Part shown: positions 7,857-14,604 of the stretch, in pieces
How the letters are laid out: every line of letters begins with the position of its first letter
Numbering within the stretch: position 1 is the stretch's first letter
Assembly (NCBI RefSeq): GCF_000091545.1
Contig: NC_006461.1
Span: 1,302,469 to 1,366,468, forward strand
DNA length: 64,000 bases
Direction: 5' to 3'
From: Thermus thermophilus HB8
GTDB lineage: Bacteria; Deinococcota; Deinococci; Deinococcales; Thermaceae
Notes under the pieces: generated by a model
Seen by the model: the letters and a program-made list of their open reading frames with translations, nothing else
The model's database searches: none
Told to the model about the DNA's origin: nothing
Position numbers and translations under genes: made by a program

Positions 7857-8614
7857 TGCTCCTCGCGGTGGACATCGGCAACACCTCCACCGCCTTAGGG
7901 CTCTTCTCCGGGGAAGAACTCATCGCCCACTTCCGCATCCACACCGACCGGATGCGGATGGAAAGCGAGTACCGGGTCATCCTGAAAAACCTCTTCGCCC
8001 TGGAGGACCTCCCGCCCCCCAAGGCCGCCCTCCTCGCAAGCGTGGTCCCCCCCGTGGAGCGGGAAATGAAGCGGGCCATTGAACGGCTCTTCGGGGTGGA
8101 GGCCCGGGTGGTGGAGGCGGCGGACACGGGCCTCGAGGTCCTCATAGACAACCCCAGGGAGGCCGGGGCCGACCGCCTGGTGAACGCCGTGGGCGCCCTG
8201 GCCTACCCGAGCCCCACGGGGCGCTACATCGTGGTGGACTTCGGCACCGCCACCACCTTTGACCTGGTGGAGGCGCCCAACCGCTACCTGGGCGGGGCCA
8301 TCGCCATCGGCCCCCAGACCGCGGCGGACGCCCTGGCCCAACGGACCGCCAAGCTCCCCCGCATAGACCTCACCCCGCCCAAGGCCGCGGTGGGGAAGAA
8401 CACCCTCGAGGCCCTCCGCTCCGGCCTCGTCCTGGGGTACGCCGCCCTGGTGGAGGGGATGGTGCGCCGCTTCAAGGAGGAGGCCGGGGAGGCCCTGGTG
8501 ATCGCCACGGGGGGGTTCGCCGAGACCCTTAGGCCCCTCTGCCCCTGCTTTGACGTGGTGGACGAGGACCTCACCCTCAAGGGGCTTCTCCGCATCCACC
8601 TGGGGCGAGGGTGA
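7856..8614 (+). CDS. coaX: Type III pantothenate kinase
   Basis: 252 aa. It starts with the ASKHA phosphate motif LLAVDIGNTSTALG, then GADRLVNAVGAL and VVDFGTATTFD, the landmarks of type III pantothenate kinases. It phosphorylates pantothenate, the first step of coenzyme A synthesis. It is translationally coupled to the osmC-family gene. Its last 38 nt overlap the convergent 8577-8951 gene. Confidence 0.93.
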   Translation: MLLAVDIGNTSTALGLFSGEELIAHFRIHTDRMRMESEYRVILKNLFALEDLPPPKAALLASVVPPVEREMKRAIERLFGVEARVVEAADTGLEVLIDNPREAGADRLVNAVGALAYPSPTGRYIVVDFGTATTFDLVEAPNRYLGGAIAIGPQTAADALAQRTAKLPRIDLTPPKAAVGKNTLEALRSGLVLGYAALVEGMVRRFKEEAGEALVIATGGFAETLRPLCPCFDVVDEDLTLKGLLRIHLGRG

Positions 8615-8951
8615 ACCAGTAAACCCACCTCCCCTCCTCCTCCAAGAGGGCGTACCGCCACCCCTCCACCCGGTAGCACCCCAGGTCGCGCCAGACCCCG
8701 GGCCTCTCCCGGAGGAAGACCCTTAAGGGCGTACCCTCCCGGTGGGCGAGGAGAAGGCGCAGGTTCCCCCCCACGGGCTCCTGGTCCCCCCGTTTTCCCT
8801 CGCCCATATAGAGGATGCGGCCGTCCGGGAGGAAGCGGTTGCGGTAGCCCGACTCCCCCCGATCCACCAAAAGGCTCCGCCTCCCGATCCCCTTTCGCGT
8901 CCGGTGGTAGCCGAGAACCTCGCTCCAGGTCAAGCTTGACACTCGCCGCAC
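8577..8951 (-). CDS. Orphan small protein resembling an SRA-like modified-DNA-reading domain
   Basis: 124 aa from a GTG at 8951. A GATAAT box (8957-8962) lies 5 nt upstream, so it looks leaderless. The central pattern, YRNRF then GRILYMGEGKRGDQ then a GGN, then a VFLRE segment and a LGCYRV strand, resembles the SRA-like domains that sit beside HNH nucleases in ScoMcrA-type restriction enzymes, which read modified or phosphorothioated DNA. No nuclease domain is fused or adjacent. This identification is pattern recognition and unverified. Confidence 0.55.
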   Translation of the reverse strand: MRRVSSLTWSEVLGYHRTRKGIGRRSLLVDRGESGYRNRFLPDGRILYMGEGKRGDQEPVGGNLRLLLAHREGTPLRVFLRERPGVWRDLGCYRVEGWRYALLEEEGRWVYWFTLAPGGCGEAP

Positions 8952-8964
8952 GCCCGATTATCAT
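8936..8964 (+). promoter_or_regulatory. Consensus promoter of the tRNA-Asp/tRNA-Phe unit
   Basis: TTGACA (8936-8941), 17-nt spacer, TATCAT (8959-8964), giving a start near 8971, about 37 nt before the tRNA. It overlaps the start and the GATAAT -10 box of the divergent gene ending at 8951, so the two promoters cannot be occupied at once. Confidence 0.85.
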
Positions 8965-9007
8965 CCTAAGTGCCCGGTCGGACGCCCCCGACCCGGCAAC
9001 AACCCAA

Positions 9008-9084
9008 GGCCCCGTGGTGTAGTTGGTTAACACACCCGCCTGTCACGTGGGAGATCGCGGGTTCGAGTCCCGTCGGGGCCGCCA
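9008..9084 (+). tRNA. tRNA-Asp (GTC)
   Basis: 77 nt with encoded CCA. The acceptor stem GGCCCCG pairs with CGGGGCC, the anticodon loop CTGTCAC carries GTC (9042-9044), and the T loop GTTCGAGTC is standard. It is one base away from tRNA-Phe, under a consensus promoter. Confidence 0.97.
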
Positions 9085-9085
9085 C

Positions 9086-9161
9086 GCCGAGGTAGCTCAG
9101 TTGGTAGAGCATGCGACTGAAAATCGCAGTGTCGGCGGTTCGATTCCGCCCCTCGGCACCA
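9086..9161 (+). tRNA. tRNA-Phe (GAA)
   Basis: 76 nt with encoded CCA. The acceptor stem GCCGAGG pairs with CCTCGGC, and the anticodon loop CTGAAAA carries GAA (9119-9121). It is separated from tRNA-Asp by a single base and followed by an intrinsic terminator. Confidence 0.97.
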
Positions 9162-9174
9162 AGGACGAGCCTGG

Positions 9175-9203
9175 CGCCCGCTCCAAAGTGAGCGGGCGTT
9201 TTG
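9175..9203 (+). terminator. Intrinsic terminator of the tRNA unit
   Basis: CGCCCGCTC (9175-9183) pairs with GAGCGGGCG (9190-9198) across a 6-nt loop, followed by TTTT. Confidence 0.85.
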
Positions 9204-9361
9204 CTTTGGTGGGTTGCTAAACTGGGCGGGAAGGGGGCGACGCGCGTCACGCCTACGCTTCCCTCCCCCCTTGGAGGCGAGGGTATGAGGCGGTAGGGGT
9301 TCGCCGGGGCCTGGACGTCCGCAAGGACCCCAGGCCCTACCCCTGGGTTTACCCACCAAGC
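9203..9361. other. Candidate structured RNA closed by a long-range helix
   Basis: This gene-free stretch is closed by an 11-bp helix with one bulge (9203-9214 with 9351-9361), extended by four more pairs (9219-9222 with 9347-9350) after a 4-nt bulge. Inside is a strong hairpin: GGGCCTGG (9307-9314) with CCAGGCCC (9330-9337), capped by GTCC/GGAC around a GCAA tetraloop (9321-9324), and an outer AGGGGT/ACCCCT pair. Weaker stems fill 9228-9290. I see no tmRNA, RNase P or SRP signature. No clear promoter or T-run fixes the transcribed strand. A structured RNA is the simplest reading; a small inverted-repeat element is the alternative. Confidence 0.5.
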
Positions 9362-9465
9362 CTAGCGGCGCCGGTCTGTGCTAGGCTAAAGCAAGATACT
9401 AACCATTCCAGAACTATGTGAGGAGCGAAGCAATCTATTGCGTACTGATACCTATTCTTCCCCTC

Positions 9466-9494
9466 TTGACAGTATTGACGACCCCTCCTAAAGT
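9466..9494 (+). promoter_or_regulatory. Consensus promoter of the small-peptide unit
   Basis: TTGACA (9466-9471), 17-nt spacer, TAAAGT (9489-9494), with a predicted start near 9501. The DNA just upstream (9391-9490) is about 45% GC, unusually low for this window. Confidence 0.8.
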
Positions 9495-9550
9495 GAAAGC
9501 CAAGCAGACGGGGCCGACCCCCCGGAAGCGGAAGAAAAGGAGGGATGAAG

Positions 9551-9640
9551 ATGAAGAAGCTGATCGCGCGTGTGTTGGTTCTTCTCGGCAGCTTGATCGC
9601 TCTCGGGCTTGCGGCTGGAGCAAGTGCTCGCTGGGAATAG
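9551..9640 (+). CDS. 29-residue hydrophobic, signal-peptide-like peptide
   Basis: The ORF begins MKKLIARVLVLLGS, has a hydrophobic core (residues 4-23) and ends ASA-RWE. AGGAGG (9538-9543) is 7 nt before the ATG at 9551, an ideal spacing; an ATG at 9545 is too close. A promoter 50 nt upstream and a terminator 4 nt downstream make it a monocistronic unit of about 170 nt. The Lys-rich start, hydrophobic core and AxA at 24-26 match a signal peptide, which would leave only a 3-residue mature end. So the peptide itself, or the RNA, is likely the product. It could be a membrane peptide, a pheromone precursor or a type I toxin; no function is assigned. Confidence 0.68.
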   Translation: MKKLIARVLVLLGSLIALGLAAGASARWE

Positions 9641-9643
9641 GAA

Positions 9644-9671
9644 GGAGGCCAGCTAAGCTGGCCTCCTTTTT
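9644..9671 (+). terminator. Intrinsic terminator of the small-peptide unit
   Basis: GGAGGCCAGCT pairs with AGCTGGCCTCC (9656-9666), followed by TTTTT. It begins 3 nt after the peptide stop codon. Confidence 0.9.
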
Positions 9672-9672
9672 C

Positions 9673-9702
9673 TTGCACCGGGGAAGGGGGATTTGCTACA
9701 CT
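9673..9702 (+). promoter_or_regulatory. Promoter of the HD-domain membrane protein gene
   Basis: TTGCAC (9673-9678), 18-nt spacer, TACACT (9697-9702), 9 nt before the ATG at 9712. The gene has no ribosome binding site, so it is probably leaderless. The -35 box starts directly after the terminator T-run of the upstream unit. Confidence 0.65.
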
Positions 9703-9711
9703 CAGGCCACC

Positions 9712-11118
9712 ATGGCCTTTAAACGCTTGGAGCTTCCCCCGCCGCGGGTGCTCCTTTTGGTCCTTTCGGCCTTCCTGGGCTTCCTGGCCCTGGAGGGTTT
9801 CTTGCTTTGGGCCTACAGAAGTGCGCCCCTCCGCTTGAGCCTCCTGGACCTGCTCTTCTGGGGGGCGCTTATGCTTTGGAGCGTATCCGTTCGCGTCCCC
9901 CTTCCCTTAAGCGCCAGCATGAGCCAGTTTTTTATCTTTGCCCTGGCTTTGGTAGCGTTAACATCCCCATGGGTACCACCCCTTCTCAGCTTTTTGCTTC
10001 AGTGGCGCCGAAAAGTCTGGTACAAGGAGCTCTTTAATAGCTCCCAGAATGCTTTGGCCACCGCCCTGGCGGCCCTGGTTTGGCAGTTCTTTCAGCAGAA
10101 CCCCCTATATCTCGGCTCGTGGGACCTTTCCGCCGGGGTAGGCATCGCCGCGGCCTCCCTGGCCTTCTTCCTAGCCAACACCACCCTGGTAACCACCGCC
10201 ATCCACCTAGCCAACGACGTTCCCTGGCATGAAGCGTGGCGGAAAAACTTCAGCTGGCTTGCCCTCAGCTACCTCCTCCTCTCCCCCATCGCCCTCCTCC
10301 TCGCCCGGGCGTACGAAACGCCCCTCCTGGGGAACTGGGGTGGGTGGACGGTGCTCTTCTTCCTCATCCCCCTCTACTACAGCCGCTTCTACTGGGACGA
10401 GAAGGTGCGCCTGGAGCAGGCCTTTGACACCACCTTGGAGCTTCTGATGAACGCCCTCGAGGCCAAGGACCCCATGACCCGCCTCCACTCCGAACGGGTG
10501 GCGGACATCGCCCGCGACCTGGCCCGCAAGGTCAAGGACGGGAACGAGGCCTACGCCCAGGCCATCTACCGGGCGGCCAGGCTCCACGACATCGGCAAGA
10601 TCGCCATCCCCGAGGCCGTCCTCCTCAAGCCCGGATCCCTCACCCCCGAGGAGTTCGCCCTCATCCAAAGCCACACCACCAAGGGGGCCGAGCTCCTCTC
10701 TCCGGCGCGGAAGGTGGCCTTTGACCAGCTCGTCTACAACGTCATCCTGCACCACCACGAGCGCTGGGACGGGCGGGGCTACCCCAAGCGGCTCGCCGGG
10801 CACGAGATCCCCGAGGAGGCCCGCATCGTGGGCCTGGCGGACGCTTACGAGGCCATGACCGCGGGGCGGCCCTACCGCAAGGCCAAGACCCCCGAGGAAG
10901 CGCTGAGGGAGGTCCAGGAGCTTTCCGGCCACCAGTTTGACCCCCGGTTGGTGGAAGCCTTCACCGAGCTTTGGGCGCAGAACCCCATCTGGCGCGACCG
11001 CCACGCCTATCTGGCGGCAAAGGAGGGATCGGTATCACGCTCTACCTTCTCGCAGCCCTCTTCGGCCTCGGCCTCGCCCTCGCCCTCGGAGCCCGGCCCA
11101 AGGACCTCGGAGGAATAG
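9712..11118 (+). CDS. Membrane protein with C-terminal HD-GYP-like phosphohydrolase domain
   Basis: 468 aa. The N-terminal half has roughly eight hydrophobic segments (about residues 15-230), which resemble a membrane sensor. The C-terminal half is an HD domain with H-x-x-R (LHSERVADIA), HDIGKIAIPE, and HHHERWDGRGYP, the last very close to HD-GYP signatures, then DAYEAM. HD-GYP proteins hydrolyse cyclic di-GMP. The start at 9712 follows a TACACT box. The N-terminal part is less GC-rich than the HD part. The last ~28 residues (after EGSVSRS) are Ser/Pro-rich, the typical look of an out-of-frame read through the overlapping next gene. Confidence 0.83.
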   Translation: MAFKRLELPPPRVLLLVLSAFLGFLALEGFLLWAYRSAPLRLSLLDLLFWGALMLWSVSVRVPLPLSASMSQFFIFALALVALTSPWVPPLLSFLLQWRRKVWYKELFNSSQNALATALAALVWQFFQQNPLYLGSWDLSAGVGIAAASLAFFLANTTLVTTAIHLANDVPWHEAWRKNFSWLALSYLLLSPIALLLARAYETPLLGNWGGWTVLFFLIPLYYSRFYWDEKVRLEQAFDTTLELLMNALEAKDPMTRLHSERVADIARDLARKVKDGNEAYAQAIYRAARLHDIGKIAIPEAVLLKPGSLTPEEFALIQSHTTKGAELLSPARKVAFDQLVYNVILHHHERWDGRGYPKRLAGHEIPEEARIVGLADAYEAMTAGRPYRKAKTPEEALREVQELSGHQFDPRLVEAFTELWAQNPIWRDRHAYLAAKEGSVSRSTFSQPSSASASPSPSEPGPRTSEE

Positions 11119-11660
11119 AGCTCAGGGCGGCCTGGGCCTTCTTTCTGGCCGCCCTCTTGGAAGGGGGGTTGGCCTACGGGACCTACCGGGGCCTCTTCGC
11201 CCCGGAGGTGGCCGGCCCCTTGGCCAAGCTTCTGGTCCTCCTCCTGGTGGGCTACGGCCTTTACCAGAACCGCCACCTCAAAAGCCTCTACCTGGTCCTT
11301 CTCGGCCTCCTCCTCAACGCCCTCGTCATCTTCGCCAACGGGGGGCACATGCCCGTGAGCCCCACCGCCCTCCACCGGGCGGGCATCGGGGAGTTCGCGG
11401 ACCTCCTCCGGGACAAAGGGGACGCGGTCCACGCGCTTCTGGACGAGAAGACCCGCCTCCCCTTCCTGGGGGACGTCATCCCCCTGCCTCCCCTGAGGAA
11501 GGTCGTGAGCCCGGGGGACCTCTTCATCCTCTTGGGGATCGTCGGCGTGGTGGTGGAGGGGGCCCTCAAGGGCGGGGTCCGCCTGCGGCGGAGGGCCCTC
11601 GCCCTCCGCCTCCTCCTTTACCTCGCCTTCGTCCTCGCCCTCCTCGCCCTGCGCGGGTAA
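11034..11660 (+). CDS. DUF5317 family membrane protein
   Basis: About 208 aa with four or five hydrophobic helices. The family landmarks FANGGHMPVSP and FLGDVIPLP, followed by SPGD, are clear. Function is unknown. The start is a puzzle. The family N-terminus should fall at ITLYLLAALFG, where the codon is ATC (11034), placed exactly 7 nt after AGGAGG (11021-11026). The nearest canonical in-frame start is a TTG at 10971, inside the HD gene. I list the ATC position; either way it overlaps the HD gene by at least 85 nt. Confidence 0.7.
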   Translation: MTLYLLAALFGLGLALALGARPKDLGGIELRAAWAFFLAALLEGGLAYGTYRGLFAPEVAGPLAKLLVLLLVGYGLYQNRHLKSLYLVLLGLLLNALVIFANGGHMPVSPTALHRAGIGEFADLLRDKGDAVHALLDEKTRLPFLGDVIPLPPLRKVVSPGDLFILLGIVGVVVEGALKGGVRLRRRALALRLLLYLAFVLALLALRG

Positions 11661-11714
11661 GGCGGGGTGTAGTGTATATTCCCCAAGGGGCTATACCCCT
11701 GACCGGGAGGAAGC

Positions 11715-12719
11715 ATGGCGTACCGGATCTGCTTGATTGAGGGCGACGGCATCGGGCACGAGGTCATCCCCGCGGCGCGGAGGGTGCTGGAGGCCACCGG
11801 CCTCCCCCTGGAGTTCGTGGAGGCGGAGGCGGGCTGGGAGACCTTTGAGAGAAGAGGGACCTCCGTCCCCGAGGAGACGGTGGAGAAGATCCTGTCCTGC
11901 CACGCCACCCTCTTCGGGGCCGCCACCAGCCCCACCCGTAAAGTGCCGGGCTTCTTCGGGGCGATCCGCTACCTCAGGCGCAGGCTGGACCTCTACGCCA
12001 ACGTCCGCCCCGCCAAGAGCCGCCCCGTCCCGGGAAGCCGCCCCGGCGTGGACCTGGTCATCGTCCGGGAGAACACCGAAGGGCTTTACGTGGAGCAGGA
12101 AAGGCGCTACCTGGACGTGGCCATCGCCGACGCCGTCATCTCCAAGAAGGCCAGCGAGCGCATCGGCCGGGCCGCCTTAAGGATCGCCGAGGGCCGGCCC
12201 CGCAAAACCCTTCACATCGCCCACAAGGCCAACGTCCTCCCCCTCACCCAGGGGCTCTTCCTGGACACGGTCAAGGAGGTGGCCAAGGACTTCCCCCTGG
12301 TGAACGTGCAGGACATCATCGTGGACAACTGCGCCATGCAGCTCGTCATGCGTCCCGAGCGCTTTGACGTCATCGTCACCACCAACCTCCTGGGGGACAT
12401 CCTCTCCGACCTCGCCGCGGGGCTCGTGGGGGGCCTGGGCCTCGCCCCCTCGGGCAACATCGGGGACACCACCGCGGTCTTTGAGCCCGTCCACGGCTCC
12501 GCCCCCGACATCGCCGGCAAGGGCATCGCCAACCCCACGGCGGCCATCCTCTCCGCGGCCATGATGCTGGACTACCTGGGGGAGAAGGAGGCGGCCAAGC
12601 GGGTGGAGAAGGCGGTGGACCTGGTGCTGGAGCGGGGGCCCAGGACCCCCGACCTGGGCGGGGACGCCACCACGGAAGCCTTCACCGAGGCCGTGGTGGA
12701 GGCGCTCAAGAGCCTGTAG
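11715..12719 (+). CDS. hicd: Homoisocitrate dehydrogenase (lysine biosynthesis)
   Basis: 334 aa, matching the T. thermophilus homoisocitrate dehydrogenase as I know it. It belongs to the decarboxylating beta-hydroxyacid dehydrogenases: ENTEGLY (119-125), NLLGDILSD, and GSAPDIAGKG. The substrate loop carries R85 (AIRYLRRR) and Y125, residues known to shape homoisocitrate/isocitrate preference. It converts homoisocitrate to 2-oxoadipate with NAD+, in the aminoadipate lysine pathway. A TATATT box (11675-11680) and the GGGAGGAAGC ribosome binding site precede the ATG; a strong terminator follows. Confidence 0.95.
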   Translation: MAYRICLIEGDGIGHEVIPAARRVLEATGLPLEFVEAEAGWETFERRGTSVPEETVEKILSCHATLFGAATSPTRKVPGFFGAIRYLRRRLDLYANVRPAKSRPVPGSRPGVDLVIVRENTEGLYVEQERRYLDVAIADAVISKKASERIGRAALRIAEGRPRKTLHIAHKANVLPLTQGLFLDTVKEVAKDFPLVNVQDIIVDNCAMQLVMRPERFDVIVTTNLLGDILSDLAAGLVGGLGLAPSGNIGDTTAVFEPVHGSAPDIAGKGIANPTAAILSAAMMLDYLGEKEAAKRVEKAVDLVLERGPRTPDLGGDATTEAFTEAVVEALKSL

Positions 12720-12726
12720 GCGGGAA

Positions 12727-12765
12727 AGGCTTCCTGGCCCCCAAGGGGGGCCAGGAAGCCTTTTT
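12727..12765 (+). terminator. Intrinsic terminator after homoisocitrate dehydrogenase
   Basis: A 16-bp stem (12727-12742 with 12746-12761) with a 3-nt loop is followed by a run of five T. It insulates the pil operon downstream. Confidence 0.92.
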
Positions 12766-12771
12766 AGGGGG

Positions 12772-12799
12772 TTGCCAGATGAAGAAAAAGCGTTATGCT
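12772..12799 (+). promoter_or_regulatory. Promoter of the pilMNOWQ operon
   Basis: TTGCCA (12772-12777), 16-nt spacer, TATGCT (12794-12799). A leader of roughly 50 nt follows, ending in AAGGAGG (12844-12850) before the pilM GTG. Confidence 0.65.
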
Positions 12800-12854
12800 A
12801 AGCCCTAGGGATTCGCAGTTGGCCTTCCCGAAGGCGCCGGTATAAGGAGGGGGT

Positions 12855-13988
12855 GTGTTCAAAAGCCTTAGCCAGCTCTTCCGACCCAGGGTTGAGGCCC
12901 TGGGCTTGGAGATCGGGGCCTCCGCCCTGAAGCTCGTGGAGGTGTCCGGGAACCCCCCTGCCCTCAAGGCCCTGGCCTCCCGCCCCACCCCGCCCGGCCT
13001 CCTGATGGAGGGAATGGTGGCCGAGCCCGCCGCGCTGGCCCAGGAGATCAAGGAGCTTCTCCTCGAGGCCCGCACCCGCAAGCGCTACGTGGTCACCGCC
13101 CTCTCCAACCTGGCGGTCATCCTCCGCCCCATCCAGGTCCCCAAGATGCCCCTCAAGGAGATGGAGGAGGCGGTGCGCTGGGAGGCGGAGCGCTACATTC
13201 CCTTCCCCATTGACGAGGTGGTCCTGGACTTCGCCCCCCTGACCCCCCTCTCCGAGGTGCAGGAGGGGGAGCAGGTCCAGGTGATGGTGGCGGCGGCGCG
13301 GCAGGAGGCGGTGGCGGGGGTCCTCGAGGCCCTGAGGGGGGCGGGGCTCGTCCCCGTGGTGCTGGACGTGAAGCCCTTCGCCGGGCTTTACCCTCTGGAG
13401 GCCAGGCTTGCGGAGGAGCCCGACCGGGTCTTCCTCGCCCTGGACATCGGGGCCGAGAGCACGAGCCTCGTCCTGCTCCGGGGGGACAAGCCCCTGGCGG
13501 TGCGCGTCCTCACCCTCTCGGGCAAGGACTTCACCGAGGCCATCGCCCGAAGCTTCAACCTGGACCTCCTCGCCGCCGAGGAGGTGAAGCGGACCTACGG
13601 GATGGCCACCCTCCCCACCGAGGACGAGGAGCTCCTCCTGGACTTTGACGCCGAGCGGGAGCGCTACAGCCCGGGGCGCATCTACGACGCCATCCGCCCG
13701 GTGCTGGTGGAGCTCACCCAGGAGCTCCGCCGTAGCCTGGAGTTCTTCCGCATCCAGCTGGAGGAGGCCTCGCCCGAGGTGGGCTACCTCCTGGGCGGGG
13801 GGAGCAAGCTCAGGGGGCTCGCCTCCCTCCTCACCGACACCCTGGGGGTGAACTTTGAGCCCGTCAACCCCTGGGAGGCGGTGGCGGTGGACCCCAAGCG
13901 CTTTGAGTCGGAGCAACTCCAGGAGATCGGGCCGGAGTTCGCCGTAGCCCTGGGCTTGGCGTTGAGGGGGGTGGAGCCCCTTGATTAG
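12855..13988 (+). CDS. pilM: Type IV pilus assembly protein PilM (actin-like)
   Basis: 377 aa from a GTG behind AAGGAGG. It is an actin-like ATPase: GLEIGASALKLVE near the N-terminus, FLALDIGAESTSLVLL in the middle and YLLGGGSKLRG near the C-terminus are the nucleotide-binding phosphate and adenosine motifs. It sits on the inner face of the inner membrane and binds the short N-terminal tail of PilN. It is the first gene of pilMNOWQ, needed for pilus formation and natural transformation in Thermus. It overlaps pilN by 8 nt. Confidence 0.94.
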   Translation: MFKSLSQLFRPRVEALGLEIGASALKLVEVSGNPPALKALASRPTPPGLLMEGMVAEPAALAQEIKELLLEARTRKRYVVTALSNLAVILRPIQVPKMPLKEMEEAVRWEAERYIPFPIDEVVLDFAPLTPLSEVQEGEQVQVMVAAARQEAVAGVLEALRGAGLVPVVLDVKPFAGLYPLEARLAEEPDRVFLALDIGAESTSLVLLRGDKPLAVRVLTLSGKDFTEAIARSFNLDLLAAEEVKRTYGMATLPTEDEELLLDFDAERERYSPGRIYDAIRPVLVELTQELRRSLEFFRIQLEEASPEVGYLLGGGSKLRGLASLLTDTLGVNFEPVNPWEAVAVDPKRFESEQLQEIGPEFAVALGLALRGVEPLD

Positions 13989-14604
13989 GCTGAACCTTCT
14001 CCCCAAAAACCTCCGGCGCCGGGTGGAGCCGGGCTGGTGGCGCCTCCTCGCCCTCCTCTTCGCCCTCGTGGTCCTCGGGGTCTTGGGGCTCGTCCACTAC
14101 ACCGCCTACACCGAGCTCTCCCTGGCCAAGGCGGAGCGGGACCAGCTCCAGGCGGAGGTGGAGGCCTTGAGGCCCTTCATCGCCGAGCTCGGCCGCCTGC
14201 AGGAGGAGCGTAAGGCCCTCGAGGCCCTCCTCGCCATCCGGGAAGGCCTGGAGAAAAACGCCGTGCCCTGGTCCCAGTACCTGGCCGCCTTCATCAACCA
14301 GATCCCCAGGGCGGGGGGGCGCCTCGAGGTGGCCCTCCGCTCGGTGAGCGCCCGCGCCCTCTCGGAAGAGGAGGCCGCCCGCCTGGCCCAGGAAGGCACC
14401 TACGACGGCAAGCGGATCCGGGTGGAGTTCGCCCTCCAGGGGGAGGCCCTGAGCCGGGAGGCCCTGGTCCGGTTCATCCGGGCCTTTGAGACCTCCCCCC
14501 GGTTCGGCATTGAGTTCCAGGGGGCCTCCCTGGACGAGGGCCGGGGGCTTTACACCTTCAGCGCCCGCGTGGGCGTGACGGGGGGTGAAAGCGGTGCTCG
14601 CTAG
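13981..14604 (+). CDS. pilN: Type IV pilus inner-membrane protein PilN
   Basis: 207 aa from a TTG start inside the end of pilM. The N-terminus MIRLNLLPKN is the conserved PilM-binding INLLP-type motif. One membrane helix follows (about residues 20-40), then a periplasmic coiled coil and a ferredoxin-like domain. It forms the PilM-PilN-PilO platform linking the cytoplasmic motor to the secretin. It overlaps pilO by 20 nt. Confidence 0.92.
   Translation: MIRLNLLPKNLRRRVEPGWWRLLALLFALVVLGVLGLVHYTAYTELSLAKAERDQLQAEVEALRPFIAELGRLQEERKALEALLAIREGLEKNAVPWSQYLAAFINQIPRAGGRLEVALRSVSARALSEEEAARLAQEGTYDGKRIRVEFALQGEALSREALVRFIRAFETSPRFGIEFQGASLDEGRGLYTFSARVGVTGGESGAR

Noticed and set aside
9203..9361. 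Identification as SRP RNA, tmRNA or RNase P RNA
   Set aside because: The conserved SRP GGAAG/AGCA loop, the tmRNA tRNA-like ends and the RNase P core motifs are all absent.
9359..9387. AGCCTAGC/GCTAGGCT inverted repeat as a terminator
   Set aside because: The 8-bp arms have a 13-nt loop and no T-run on either strand, and they compete with the closing helix of the neighbouring structure.
9418..9711. An N-terminal extension of the HD-domain protein through the small-peptide unit
   Set aside because: The frame crosses a strong terminator and a promoter, and gives Lys/Arg/Glu runs with no domain. The HD protein's own promoter and hydrophobic start are at 9673-9712.
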